Source of the DNA: Lentibacillus kapialis
Lineage (GTDB): Bacteria; Bacillota; Bacilli; Bacillales; Amphibacillaceae
Length of the DNA stretch: 64,000 nt
Assembly: GCF_014646635.1 (NCBI RefSeq)
Contig: NZ_BMNQ01000006.1
Span: 1 to 64,000, forward strand
Reading direction: 5' to 3'
Below the pieces are notes generated by a model, which was not told the origin of the DNA, made no database searches, and saw only the letters and a list, made by a program, of their open reading frames with translations. The position numbers and the translations under genes were made by a program. Shown piece by piece: positions 17,457 to 25,810 of this stretch (the first letter of the stretch is position 1; the number at the start of each line of letters is the position of its first letter).

Positions 17457-17478
17457 TCTTCTGGGATTAAAGGATCTA

Positions 17479-17566
17479 TTAGAAAAACTCGGCATTCGCC
17501 TCGTCTTATAGCGAATGCCGAAGCTTTTCTTATAAGGTCATACATAATTTATACTTTCTGACGTTA
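17479..17566 (+). repeat. R1 repeat, full copy
   Basis: The copy has a perfect CGGCATTCGC/GCGAATGCCG stem and directly follows the nhaC stop codon by 23 bases, so it could act as a terminator for it. Confidence 0.9.
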
Positions 17567-17574
17567 TTAGAGAA

Positions 17575-17610
17575 ACCGGGCAAAGTACGACCCGGTCCTT
17601 TTCCTTCTTT
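17575..17610 (+). terminator. Terminator after nhaC
   Basis: ACCGGG and CCCGGT form a short stem with a 10-base loop, followed by CCTTTTCCTTCTTTT. Confidence 0.6.
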
Positions 17611-17654
17611 TCGTCAGAGAAAATCCGATAGAGCGTCCGCCTATACTGGGGTAT

Positions 17655-17935
17655 CCATACCTAACGGATCCTCCTTCCGTTAATTGGGCAAAATTCACCC
17701 CATTTTAGTGGTATCATGAATCCTCATTCCGTTATTTAAGTAAACAAAGGGGAAAACTAAGGAAAAAAGAGGAAATAACGGAATGAGTATCCGCTAGCGC
17801 GCTGGAAAAGCCTTAATTGACGCAAATAGCGGAATGAGGAACCGCCCAGGTTGGATTTTCCGGACAGAACAAATCCTCCTTCCGCTATTTGAGCAAAACT
17901 ATAGCGAAAAAAGAGGAAATAACGGTGGTATGGAT
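17655..17935. repeat. R4 cluster of palindromic units
   Basis: The unit TCCTCATTCCGTTATTT (or CCTTCCGCTATTTGAGCAAAA) and its reverse complement AAATAACGGAATGAG occur several times in alternating orientation. This gives long stem-loops and fills most of the 496 bases between nhaC and the next gene. One related hairpin appears near 59050-59100. No coding sequence is seen. Confidence 0.65.
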
Positions 17936-17952
17936 TCGGATGATGACTCCCT

Positions 17953-18717
17953 TCATTCCAGCACAGCTGTTAACTTGCGCAGTCCTTCGAGGAGTCTTGG
18001 AGAGGGCCGGCAAAAAAGGGATTCTTCTAAAACGTGAATGTTATTTTCGCGTATAGCTTTCATCTGAACCCAGCCAGGTCGTCTACGAACAAGTTCAGGA
18101 CGCATTTTGGACTCCTTAATGCCTACCCACACCATGCAAATGTGGTCAGGATCGCGTTCTTTCACATCATCCCAGTCTGTCTGAACACTCGCCTTTTCAT
18201 GGCTGTCAAAAATATTTTGGGCTCCTGCCAGATAGCTGAGTTCCGTCAGCCAGTTGACACTTCCAGGTGTGAAGACAGGCTTTGGCCACCATTCCCAGTA
18301 TAAGGTGGGGCGGTATGTCTTTTTTGCGGCCTGATCACGGAATTGCTCAATCTCTGCACGGAAGACAGCCGCTTTGTCGGCACCAAGCTGTTTTTCACCT
18401 AAAGCCTCACCGACCGTCTCGATATCGTCTGCAATTTCTTCCAATGAGTTTGGATTCAAAATAATATAAGGCAGCTTTCGTTTATCAAGCGCCTCAATAT
18501 TTTTTTCCATACCGGGAACACTCAGCGAAGCCAGCACTAAATCAGGGTTCAATGCTTCCACTTTATCCATATCAACCGACAGGTCCGGACCGACACGCGG
18601 CAACTGAGTCACTTCCGGCGGCCAATCGGAATAGTTATCAACACCAGCAAGCAAGTCAGTCCTGCCGAGATAGGCCACAATTTCCGTATTACTGGGACAA
18701 ATCGAAACAATCCGCAT
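17953..18717 (-). CDS. BtuF-like helical-backbone metal receptor, no signal peptide
   Basis: This 254-residue protein starts MRIVSICPSNTEIVAYLG, the usual beginning of the mature part of cobalamin/siderophore-binding proteins (BtuF, PF01497). It continues with LPRVGPDLSVDMDKV and ALNPDLVLAS. The start at 18717 follows AAGGGGTG at a good distance, and no lipoprotein or Sec signal precedes the domain, so the protein appears cytoplasmic. Stand-alone signal-less BtuF domains are known in Bacillaceae, with unclear function. No permease or ATPase gene accompanies it. Confidence 0.8.
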   Translation of the reverse strand: MRIVSICPSNTEIVAYLGRTDLLAGVDNYSDWPPEVTQLPRVGPDLSVDMDKVEALNPDLVLASLSVPGMEKNIEALDKRKLPYIILNPNSLEEIADDIETVGEALGEKQLGADKAAVFRAEIEQFRDQAAKKTYRPTLYWEWWPKPVFTPGSVNWLTELSYLAGAQNIFDSHEKASVQTDWDDVKERDPDHICMVWVGIKESKMRPELVRRRPGWVQMKAIRENNIHVLEESLFCRPSPRLLEGLRKLTAVLE

Positions 18718-18771
18718 TAGCTTGCACCCCTTTGCAATATGCACGTAACATGAACAGCAACATCTAAAATA

Positions 18772-19524
18772 TTACGTATCCTGATCAGTTATCAGCATCG
18801 GGCCATCCTTTGTAATAACAACCGTGTGTTCGAACTGTGCCGAACGTCCCTGGTCCACTGTGCGCGCCGTCCAATTATTGGAATCCATTTTACTTTGCCA
18901 GCTGCCTTCATTGATCATTGGTTCAATCGTAATGACCATGCCTTCTTTCAATCGTGTTCCTTTATTCGGCAGACCAAAATGTGGGATATGGGGCTCTTCA
19001 TGCAAAGTCGGACCAATACCGTGACCGGTAAAGTCACGCACAACCGAAAACCCTTCTCCTTCAGCATACGTTTGAATCGCATGTCCGATATCACCGATCC
19101 TGTTGCCAGGACGCGCCTGTTCAATTCCTTTGTAAAGTGACGTTTTCGTAACGTCCAGAAGTTTTTGACCTTTGTCATCCAATGTGCCAACTTGATAAGT
19201 CCACGCGGAATCTGCCAGGCCGCCATTTAAGTTAACGACCATATCAATCGTGACAATATCCCCCTCGATGAGCTGTTCATCACGTGGGAAGCCATGGCAT
19301 ATTTCATCGTTAACCGAGGCACACGTCGCATAGGGGTAACCGCTGAATCCCTTTTGTTCAGGCGTTGCTCCATGTTTAGCCAGGAACTTTTCTGTAAATG
19401 CATCGATCTCCATTGTTGTAATGCCCGGTTCAATCATTTTCGCAATCTCTTTGTGGCATTTAACAAGTACATCACCTGCTGCCTGCATTTTTTCAATTTC
19501 GCGTTTGCTTTTACGAGTTATCAC
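18772..19524 (-). CDS. map: Methionine aminopeptidase, type I
   Basis: This 250-residue enzyme removes the initiator methionine from nascent proteins. The metal ligands are visible as the two Asp in IDMVVNLNGGLADSAW, the His of GHGIG and the Glu residues of ITIEPM and QFEHTVV, with the substrate His in EICHGFP. The start is GTG at 19524 with GGAAAGGAC upstream; the open frame to 19587 has no site. It lies outside the ribosomal-protein operon where the main map copy usually resides, and it resembles the second Bacillus enzyme YflG. Confidence 0.9.
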   Translation of the reverse strand: MITRKSKREIEKMQAAGDVLVKCHKEIAKMIEPGITTMEIDAFTEKFLAKHGATPEQKGFSGYPYATCASVNDEICHGFPRDEQLIEGDIVTIDMVVNLNGGLADSAWTYQVGTLDDKGQKLLDVTKTSLYKGIEQARPGNRIGDIGHAIQTYAEGEGFSVVRDFTGHGIGPTLHEEPHIPHFGLPNKGTRLKEGMVITIEPMINEGSWQSKMDSNNWTARTVDQGRSAQFEHTVVITKDGPMLITDQDT

Positions 19525-19670
19525 TATCGTTCGTCCTTTCCTGCAAAATCTTCTGTAACATGAATATGCAATATTGCACGCACTCATCCTATCACTTTAA
19601 TAATTGTATCATAAACTGTACTTCTCAGCTGGATAAATTGCATCAATTTAAAACATCTAAAGCATCAGAA

Positions 19671-19699
19671 AATGCAGGGAAATAGTGATCCCTGCATTC
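19671..19699 (-). terminator. Terminator of the SDR gene
   Basis: AATGCAGGGA and TCCCTGCATT form a perfect 10-bp stem. On the minus strand it is followed by TTCTG and lies 50 bases past the SDR stop. Confidence 0.7.
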
Positions 19700-19748
19700 T
19701 GAATTTACTGTGATTTCATCTCCCGGTTTCGCACTTCATATTGCTGTA

Positions 19749-20507
19749 TTAGAGGTAGTCGGTTACAGAATATATTTTTCCGTTCACAATGCTGGTTTCA
19801 TCCGTCAAAATATCAACCAGAATGCCGCCAACTGTATCTGTATCTTTCAATTGATTAGTCTGTTTATATCTGCGAAATTCGTCAACTTCAATAAATGCGT
19901 CTTTATCACTCTGCCGAATTTTCTCTTGCATATCTGTATCCATGATTCCCGGACTAAATGCAATCACTTTATTTTGCGTTTTTAATTGATCCTGTTCCAG
20001 TGCAGCTGTTCGTGTAAACATATTAATACTTGCTTTCGAAGAGCAGTAAGCACTCCAACCATAAACCGGTCGTTCGGCAGCTCCTGAGGTAATGGTAGTG
20101 CTGATAAATCGAACATCCCGCTCACGAGCCCTTTTCAGGAATAAGTTTGTCAATACTATTGGAACGATTGTATTCACCTGGATGTGATGGGAAACATCAG
20201 CACCTTTTGTATTCATGGATTGGTCAATCGGCTCCAGCACACCTGCATTATTGATTAAATAAACTGTATCAGGCTCCTGGGAAAAAATATCTTCACTGAT
20301 TTGCCGAAAAGTTGTTTCTGTTGAATTCATGTCACCTAAATCACATGTGAAATGCTGATAAGTCACCCTGTTTTCTGACGCTACCTCATTAAGTTTATCA
20401 TTCCCGCTCCGGGATACGCCTGTCACATGAATGCCTGATTCCAATAATAACTTGACAATTGACTCTCCCAATCCTTTTGATACACCTGTAACGACTGCAT
20501 GCCGCAT
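19749..20507 (-). CDS. SDR oxidoreductase, benzil-reductase-like (YueD-like)
   Basis: This 252-residue short-chain dehydrogenase has the NADP-binding motif TGVSKGLGES at the N-terminus, NNAGVLEP in the middle and catalytic Ser/Tyr/Lys in ITSGAAERPVYGWSAYCSSK (Y-x-x-x-K as YCSSK). The layout matches the (S)-benzoin-forming benzil reductases such as B. subtilis YueD, although the natural substrate of these is unknown. GAGGGGGG precedes the ATG at 20507; the frame extends upstream without a ribosome site and overlaps the next gene antiparallel-free. Confidence 0.78.
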   Translation of the reverse strand: MRHAVVTGVSKGLGESIVKLLLESGIHVTGVSRSGNDKLNEVASENRVTYQHFTCDLGDMNSTETTFRQISEDIFSQEPDTVYLINNAGVLEPIDQSMNTKGADVSHHIQVNTIVPIVLTNLFLKRARERDVRFISTTITSGAAERPVYGWSAYCSSKASINMFTRTAALEQDQLKTQNKVIAFSPGIMDTDMQEKIRQSDKDAFIEVDEFRRYKQTNQLKDTDTVGGILVDILTDETSIVNGKIYSVTDYL

Positions 20508-20574
20508 AAAATCCCCCCTCATTTCATTTTTATATGCTGTTATATTACCCGCATTTGGACAATCGGAAACTATT

Positions 20575-21360
20575 TTATTCTGTGATGACAATCGCCTGGC
20601 TACCCATTTGTTCCCAGGCTGCTTCAAAATCTTCCTTTTCCACTTTCTGATTCTTCTGCCCATAAGGATTATTAAGATAAACATAGTTCTTGTCAAAACC
20701 AGTGACAACAACACTGTGTACACTGTATGTCACATCCAATTTTCCCGATGGGGTGTCCCACGTTTTGAAATCATTCACTGGAACAAAATTAACCGTCGTA
20801 ATCACCCATACCGGTAGTCCCTGTGCAACAAACTGATATAATGTGTCAATAGGCTTTCCGGTTAAATCAATAGCATTATCCCCGGCATATTCCTTGGCAA
20901 CTTCATGCAAAGGCCCATGATAAACACTAAGTCCCGGTCCATTTTCCATATCTCCGACAAATCCTTTATTCGGATTCCCTTTTTGACCATTGTCATAAGT
21001 TAGCGGGACTCTAGGCAATTTGTCACCCACTTCATGCTTTGTTGTGTCATATCCATGATAGTTCAGCATCATAGCTAAGCTGGAAACCTCACAACCATTG
21101 TACAGCCTTGGGTGATCCATTTGATTAATTAGCGGAACATCCAGCGGCTTTTGCTGTGTCGGTGTGTTATCAGCAAATGGCTGCAGCGAGGACGTATCTG
21201 CCATCAGCAGCGGGTTTGACTTTGCGAACTTTGGCATTTCTTTCCCCCTCAAGTCCATCTGTTTACTACCATGCGCATTGGAGTGCGATGTTTCCTCTCC
21301 GCACGCCACCAATATAACCAACAAAATAACTAACCAGATGACATTTTTCTGTTTTAACAT
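20575..21360 (-). CDS. C39-like cysteine peptidase lipoprotein (YvpB-like)
   Basis: This 261-residue protein has a lipoprotein signal ending VILVAC. It is followed by a Peptidase_C39_2 domain with the nucleophile in YNGCEVSSLAMML, His in SVHSVVVTGFD and Asn in LNNPYG. It should be tethered outside the membrane. The domain is related to peptidases that cut double-glycine leaders but is found alone in Bacillus YvpB, and no leader-bearing substrate gene is adjacent. The ribosome site AGGGAGAG is unusually far (about 15 bases) from the ATG. Confidence 0.75.
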   Translation of the reverse strand: MLKQKNVIWLVILLVILVACGEETSHSNAHGSKQMDLRGKEMPKFAKSNPLLMADTSSLQPFADNTPTQQKPLDVPLINQMDHPRLYNGCEVSSLAMMLNYHGYDTTKHEVGDKLPRVPLTYDNGQKGNPNKGFVGDMENGPGLSVYHGPLHEVAKEYAGDNAIDLTGKPIDTLYQFVAQGLPVWVITTVNFVPVNDFKTWDTPSGKLDVTYSVHSVVVTGFDKNYVYLNNPYGQKNQKVEKEDFEAAWEQMGSQAIVITE

Positions 21361-21438
21361 TTATTTCATTTCTCTCCCTGTAAGTTCTGGTCAATTGAAA
21401 TCATCATTTCGGTTACTCGTCAAAACACGCCTGTTTTT

Positions 21439-22803
21439 TTATTTAACGTTTTCCCAGTAATGAACCAATGTTTCCATTCCTTTATCGAAACTGTCCAATG
21501 GGAAGCTTTCATTTGGTGAATGCAGGCGATCATCCGGTGTGCCAAACCCAAGCAATATGATTGGCATATTATAAATATCCTCAATCCACTCAACAACCGG
21601 GATTGAACCGCCCATCCGAACATAAACTGTTTCTTTGCCAAAGGCTTTTGTGTAACTTTCAGCAGCTTTTTTAATAAGCGAATGATTAGGTTCAACCTTG
21701 TAAGCTTTAGCCGACAGCTTCTCTTTCTTCACATCAACCGTTACGCCGGATGGTGCTGCTTGATAAACATGATCTTCCAATAGTTCCTGAATGTGTTGTG
21801 GCTCCTGACCGGGTACAAGACGGCATGTAATTTTGGCTGTCGCCGTTGATGGAATGATTGTTTTTGTCCCTTCACCTTGATACCCTCCGTACATGCCGTT
21901 TATTTCAAATGTTGGCCGTGCCATGGTATGTTCCTTAGCGCTATATCCTTTCTCAGATACCGTTTGTCTAACACCTGTAGATTCTTCGTAATTTTCACCT
22001 TGCACATTTTTAATTAATTCCCTCTCGTTTTCGGAGAGTGGCTCAACACTGTCATAGAACCCTTGCACCGTTACAACTTCGTCCTCATTTTTCATGGATG
22101 CCAGTATATGATTTAACGCCATAATCGGGTTCCGGACTGCTCCACCGTACATCCCTGAATGGAGGTCATGATCAGGGCCAGTTACATTGATTTCGATGCC
22201 CGTGAATCCTTTCAGGCCATATAAAATGGTCGGTTGATTTTCAGCAACCATTCCCGAGTCTGAAATAACAGCAAAATCAGCATCAAATTGTTCTTTTTTG
22301 TCATGCAACACTTTATAAAGGTTTTCGCTTCCGATTTCCTCTTCGCCTTCAATGCACACTTTAACATTTATCGGCAATTTCCCTTCCGTTTTCATATACG
22401 CTTCAAAAACAGCCAAGTGCATGAATACCTGTCCTTTGTCATCACTCGAACCGCGCGCATATAAACGTCCATTCCTGTTCTCGGGTTTAAATGGATCGCT
22501 CTTCCATTGTTCAATCGGATCAACCGGCTGTACATCGTAATGCCCGTAAAACAAAACAGTCGGCGCATCAGGTCCCGCCTGGTTATATTCAGCATAGACC
22601 AACGGATGGCCGCCAGTATCCTGCTGTTCTGACCGGTCGAAGCCAATTTCATTCAAATAAGATTCAAGGTAATCAGCAGCTGCTTTAATATCTTTTTTAT
22701 GTACACTATCCGTGCTGACACTCGGAATTGATAAAAATGTGTGTAACCTATCCAACAGATGCTCCCGGTTTTCAGATAAATATTGCAATGCCTGCTTACT
22801 CAT
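21439..22803 (-). CDS. M20-family dipeptidase
   Basis: This 454-residue metallopeptidase has the first metal His in YGHYDVQP, the bridging Asp in ARGSSDDKGQ, the catalytic Glu pair in GEEEIGS, and a late His in HSPNESF. It belongs to the cytosolic M20/M25/M40 group that hydrolyses dipeptides, probably nutritional. Two ATGs compete: the one at 22803 is kept because GGAGG lies about ten bases before it, whereas it is one base from the ATG at 22812. Confidence 0.85.
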   Translation of the reverse strand: MSKQALQYLSENREHLLDRLHTFLSIPSVSTDSVHKKDIKAAADYLESYLNEIGFDRSEQQDTGGHPLVYAEYNQAGPDAPTVLFYGHYDVQPVDPIEQWKSDPFKPENRNGRLYARGSSDDKGQVFMHLAVFEAYMKTEGKLPINVKVCIEGEEEIGSENLYKVLHDKKEQFDADFAVISDSGMVAENQPTILYGLKGFTGIEINVTGPDHDLHSGMYGGAVRNPIMALNHILASMKNEDEVVTVQGFYDSVEPLSENERELIKNVQGENYEESTGVRQTVSEKGYSAKEHTMARPTFEINGMYGGYQGEGTKTIIPSTATAKITCRLVPGQEPQHIQELLEDHVYQAAPSGVTVDVKKEKLSAKAYKVEPNHSLIKKAAESYTKAFGKETVYVRMGGSIPVVEWIEDIYNMPIILLGFGTPDDRLHSPNESFPLDSFDKGMETLVHYWENVK

Positions 22804-22945
22804 TGCACTCATTCCTCCAATCGTTTTGCTTCATTTTATCATATATTGCAACAAAAAAACGATTCAGACATTCAGCACAGTACATCACCTGCCGAGCATT
22901 CTTGCTTTCTGCCGATGTTTCCGCTCTTTTTCATAATTTCTCCAA

Positions 22946-23028
22946 TTAGAAAAACTCGGCATTCGCCTCGTCTTATGGCGAATGCCGAAGCTTATAAGGT
23001 CATCCATCATTTATACTTTCTGACGTTA
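22946..23028 (+). repeat. R1 repeat, slightly shortened copy
   Basis: The hairpin is complete, with GCGAATGCCG paired to CGGCATTCGC and one loop change (TTATGG). The TTTCT after GAAGC is missing. It sits between luxS and the dipeptidase gene. Confidence 0.88.
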
Positions 23029-23061
23029 CAAAAAAAGACAGCCCTTCAAAAGACTGCCCTG
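23029..23061 (-). terminator. Terminator of luxS
   Basis: On the minus strand GGCAGTC pairs with GGCTGTC through five regular and two G-U pairs, followed by TTTTTTT. It begins 30 bases after the stop codon. Confidence 0.75.
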
Positions 23062-23090
23062 CAAAGATCGTTAAACTATTTCATCATTTC

Positions 23091-23558
23091 TTACTGCGCA
23101 AAAACCTGATCCCATTCATCCTTTTTTGCCAGCATATCTTCAGCGATCGTCTTTGCACCTTCAAGACTATGGTTGGCTGCCCAGCCGCATTGGACTTCAT
23201 TGCACGCTGGTACCTTATCAGCTGCGAGAACGTCTTTGAAGGTTTTTTCAAGTGCCTCAACGACATCCTCATAATTATCATTATTCAGGATTTGCAAATA
23301 AAAACCTGTCTGACACCCCATTGGCCCAATATCCAAAACATTTTCCATATGATTGCGGATATTTTCTGCCATTAGATGCTCAATTGAGTGCAGCCCCGGC
23401 ATATCCATATGCTCCTTGTTCGGCTGTTTAAACCGAATATCATATTTATATACTTTATCACCATTAATGCCTGTTGTGACACCGGTCAAACGAACATAAG
23501 GTGCTGCAACTTTGGTATGATCCAGGTTGAAACTTTCCACATTCATTTTCTCTGCCAT
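23091..23558 (-). CDS. luxS: S-ribosylhomocysteine lyase
   Basis: This 155-residue enzyme cleaves S-ribosylhomocysteine to homocysteine and DPD, the AI-2 precursor, in the activated methyl cycle. The metal ligands are H57 and H61 in the HSIEH motif and C123 in QCGWA. The base is E60 and the catalytic cysteine is C82 in [17 protein letters not shown] precedes the ATG. The gene stands alone with its own terminator. The AI-2E-family permease at 55 kb carries that family name, but no link to AI-2 can be shown here. Confidence 0.95.
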   Translation of the reverse strand: MAEKMNVESFNLDHTKVAAPYVRLTGVTTGINGDKVYKYDIRFKQPNKEHMDMPGLHSIEHLMAENIRNHMENVLDIGPMGCQTGFYLQILNNDNYEDVVEALEKTFKDVLAADKVPACNEVQCGWAANHSLEGAKTIAEDMLAKKDEWDQVFAQ

Positions 23559-23707
23559 GACTATCGCTCCTTTGTCATTTTCAACTTTTAACGTAACATT
23601 AAAACCATCAACTGTAAAAAGATCTGTACACAGAGCGGTTGTTCATAGCAGAGAAAGAAAATGGGCGGACACATCATCTGTACCGCCCATTTATCTCCAC
23701 TGTATAT

Positions 23708-24370
23708 TTAGTCATTCTTCTGCTGTGGGAAAACCCGTTCGATCATATTACCCATCTGATCGAATAGCCCTTCAACAGGGTCACCATTGTCGGCATCATC
23801 GGCGTAATTACCGGCCAAATCAAAGAAGTCAGGATTTGTTGATACATAAACATTGTCAACATCCGGGTCAACTGTTCTGACGATACCGGATATCTCTTCT
23901 TTTACGGCATCTGTAATCTCATCGCCTTTGTTATTATTATTGTTGTTGGTTGCACCGTTATTATTTGCCTTGTTATTTCCGTTATTATTGTTCATATTGT
24001 TATTCATGTTGTTGTTGCCATTATTGTTATCCCTATCCAATTCTGCAGCCACATAGGCATTATTGTCTGTTTTAATAACGTAAGCATTATCGATACTATC
24101 GACCTTGTCGGCTATTCGCTCGGCAGCTTCATCTGCCAATTCATACTGATTTTCATTATTTCCGTTATTGCCATCGTTATTTCGTGTCCGATTGCCATTA
24201 TTGTTCATATTATCCGCATCGTTGTCACCTTCGAAACGCGTCTGTTCGACATTGTCATTATTCTTCTGACCATCATCAGCTCCGTTATTTCCACCGTTAT
24301 CATTGTTTCCATTACATGCAGCGAGTACAAATATTACTGCCAGCATGATGCTTAAAAGTTTCCATTTCAT
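23708..24370 (-). CDS. YhcN/YlaJ-family sporulation lipoprotein, Asn-rich
   Basis: This 220-residue protein has a lipoprotein signal ending VLAACNGNN and then two long Asn/Gly-rich stretches (about 24-60 and 110-145), the second almost pure Asn with Met, Gly and Lys. Between and after them are parts of the YhcN/YlaJ domain: ADEAAERIADKV, then EISGIVRTVDPDV, VYVSTNPDF and PVEGLFDQMGNMIERVFP. Members sit in the forespore inner membrane and matter for germination. The Asn tracts are repeat-prone (AAT/AAC codons) and probably vary between strains. AAGGAGGG precedes the ATG. Confidence 0.88.
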   Translation of the reverse strand: MKWKLLSIMLAVIFVLAACNGNNDNGGNNGADDGQKNNDNVEQTRFEGDNDADNMNNNGNRTRNNDGNNGNNENQYELADEAAERIADKVDSIDNAYVIKTDNNAYVAAELDRDNNNGNNNMNNNMNNNNGNNKANNNGATNNNNNNKGDEITDAVKEEISGIVRTVDPDVDNVYVSTNPDFFDLAGNYADDADNGDPVEGLFDQMGNMIERVFPQQKND

Positions 24371-24437
24371 TGTATTCAAAACCCTCCTTATTGTTTTGAA
24401 TTTAGTATGTAACAGTAAAAGAAAGTTATGCATTCAC

Positions 24438-24513
24438 TTAGAAAAACTCGGGGATTTCGTTCTATAAATGGGGCGAAGCTGTTCATATAACATCAGTCAA
24501 AAATTTGACGTTA
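24438..24513 (+). repeat. R1 repeat, diverged copy
   Basis: The ends TTAGAAAAACTCGG and TTGACGTTA are kept, but the hairpin has lost its pairing. It forms an inverted pair with 24916-25001 around the YhdB-like gene. Confidence 0.65.
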
Positions 24514-24609
24514 CAAAAAATGGCAGGCACACCATTTTTGTTTGCGACAATATATATAATATTTGGGGACACTATAACTGATCCTTTCCAACATGAAGGA
24601 GGGCAAAAA

Positions 24610-24846
24610 ATGGAAATTCCGGATTACGACAAAGCGTTGTATTACACGCTATGGGGACAGTGGGACGAATTGCTTGTGCTTATGGTTCGCACGAATGATG
24701 ATATGCTGTCCAAAAAGATCCAGCTCTTCCTGCATGCTTACCATTACTCACCTGAGCAGGCTAAAATCATCGATTCACATGATGAGTTGCTTTATTATAT
24801 TGATCACGCCATGAAATACACGCCTCCTATAGCTATGGAAGTATAA
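24610..24846 (+). CDS. YhdB-like small protein
   Basis: This 78-residue protein begins MEIPDYDKALYYTLWGQWD, followed by ELLVLMVRTNDDMLSKKIQ, which resembles the YhdB family of Bacillus (function unknown). It is acidic, mostly helical, with no signal or membrane segment. AAGGAGG lies eight bases before the ATG at 24610; the frame is open to 24505 but that part is repeat R1 sequence. It is a single-gene unit with its own terminator, flanked by inverted R1 copies. Confidence 0.75.
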   Translation: MEIPDYDKALYYTLWGQWDELLVLMVRTNDDMLSKKIQLFLHAYHYSPEQAKIIDSHDELLYYIDHAMKYTPPIAMEV

Positions 24847-24877
24847 AGTAAAATGAGAGTACGCTTTATCAAAAAAT

Positions 24878-24912
24878 ACACCGGACACAACTGTGCCCGG
24901 TGTATTTTTTGT
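24878..24912 (+). terminator. Terminator of the YhdB-like gene
   Basis: ACACCGG and CCGGTGT form a perfect stem around a 12-base loop, followed by ATTTTTTG. Confidence 0.88.
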
Positions 24913-24915
24913 AAA

Positions 24916-25001
24916 TAACACCAGAAAGTTAAATAATGGATGACCTTATCGGAAAAACTTCGGCACTCGCTATAAGACGAGGCGAATACTGTGTTTTTCT
25001 A
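24916..25001 (-). repeat. R1 repeat, diverged copy
   Basis: This is the reverse orientation, from TAACACCAGAAAG to TTTTTCTA. The stem arms CGGCACTCGC and GCGAATACTG have several mismatches, without compensating changes. Confidence 0.7.
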
Positions 25002-25036
25002 GATTTTTGTTTATCTTAACTTAAAGCATTATCCGA

Positions 25037-25810
25037 TTATTGCTTATCAGCAGTTCCGGAATGATTATTCATATGATTATAAAGTGTATGTAAAATTTCT
25101 CTTTCAGTATCTTTCACGGAAGGCTTTTCAGTTTCATTGTTCTTGTCGGATTTATGGGATAAATGCGGTTCTACAAGACTGACTGCCATTAATTGATTCA
25201 TGGATTCTTCTCTTTTCTGAGCTTGTTCACGAATCTCTTTTGGAATTTTCATTGTCACTATTTCCCATTCCTGGTCATGTACCATAAAATAGTCTTCAAT
25301 CTCGTTAATAACCGATACCTGATGTTTATCAGTCATATAACTTACACCGGCCAACATCTTTTTTCCATTCTGCAGCAAGTCCGCCTTTTCACTTTCAGAC
25401 ATAATTGCCTGGATAACGTCTGTCAGATGCCTGCCTTTATATGTTTGAAGCTGCTGTTCAAACAACACGGCATCCTTATTCAAAAAATTAATGGATGTTA
25501 CCTTCAAATGATCATCTATTTTCAGTTCTATGTTCGGATTTATGGAAATATTAACCCAAGCGTATGTTTTGTCGTTACCCATCACAAAATAACCGGGTAT
25601 TATGAACAGAACTATAAACGCAATGGCCATTAATTGAAACGGATTGGATTTGTAATGAAGCACCGGATGGCGTTTGCCGGCAAACGGCTGGTAACTGACT
25701 TCCATACCGACAACAGCATTTTTCTGCAGCCGCGCCTTCTGGAAGGCTCCATCTTTGCACATGACAATCAGGTAATCACGGTGCATTTCCATTACAATAC
25801 CTTTCTGCAT
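25037..25810 (-). CDS. rsgI: RsgI-like anti-sigma-I factor
   Basis: This 257-residue protein has an N-terminal cytoplasmic RsgI_N domain (about 1-55, MQKGIVMEMHRDYLIVMCKD), one transmembrane helix (about 58-77) and an external region beginning AWVNISINPNIELKI, the usual conserved stretch of RsgI proteins. Its ATG shares one base with the sigI stop (TAATG), so the pair is translationally coupled. RsgI proteins hold SigI inactive until an outside signal (heat in B. subtilis, polysaccharides in clostridia) causes release. There is no carbohydrate-binding domain here. Confidence 0.9.
   Translation of the reverse strand: MQKGIVMEMHRDYLIVMCKDGAFQKARLQKNAVVGMEVSYQPFAGKRHPVLHYKSNPFQLMAIAFIVLFIIPGYFVMGNDKTYAWVNISINPNIELKIDDHLKVTSINFLNKDAVLFEQQLQTYKGRHLTDVIQAIMSESEKADLLQNGKKMLAGVSYMTDKHQVSVINEIEDYFMVHDQEWEIVTMKIPKEIREQAQKREESMNQLMAVSLVEPHLSHKSDKNNETEKPSVKDTEREILHTLYNHMNNHSGTADKQ

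Noticed and set aside
23853-24056. Leucine-rich plus-strand open frame
   Set aside because: It is the antisense of the Asn-codon tract (AAC/AAT read as GTT/ATT) of the YhcN-type gene.
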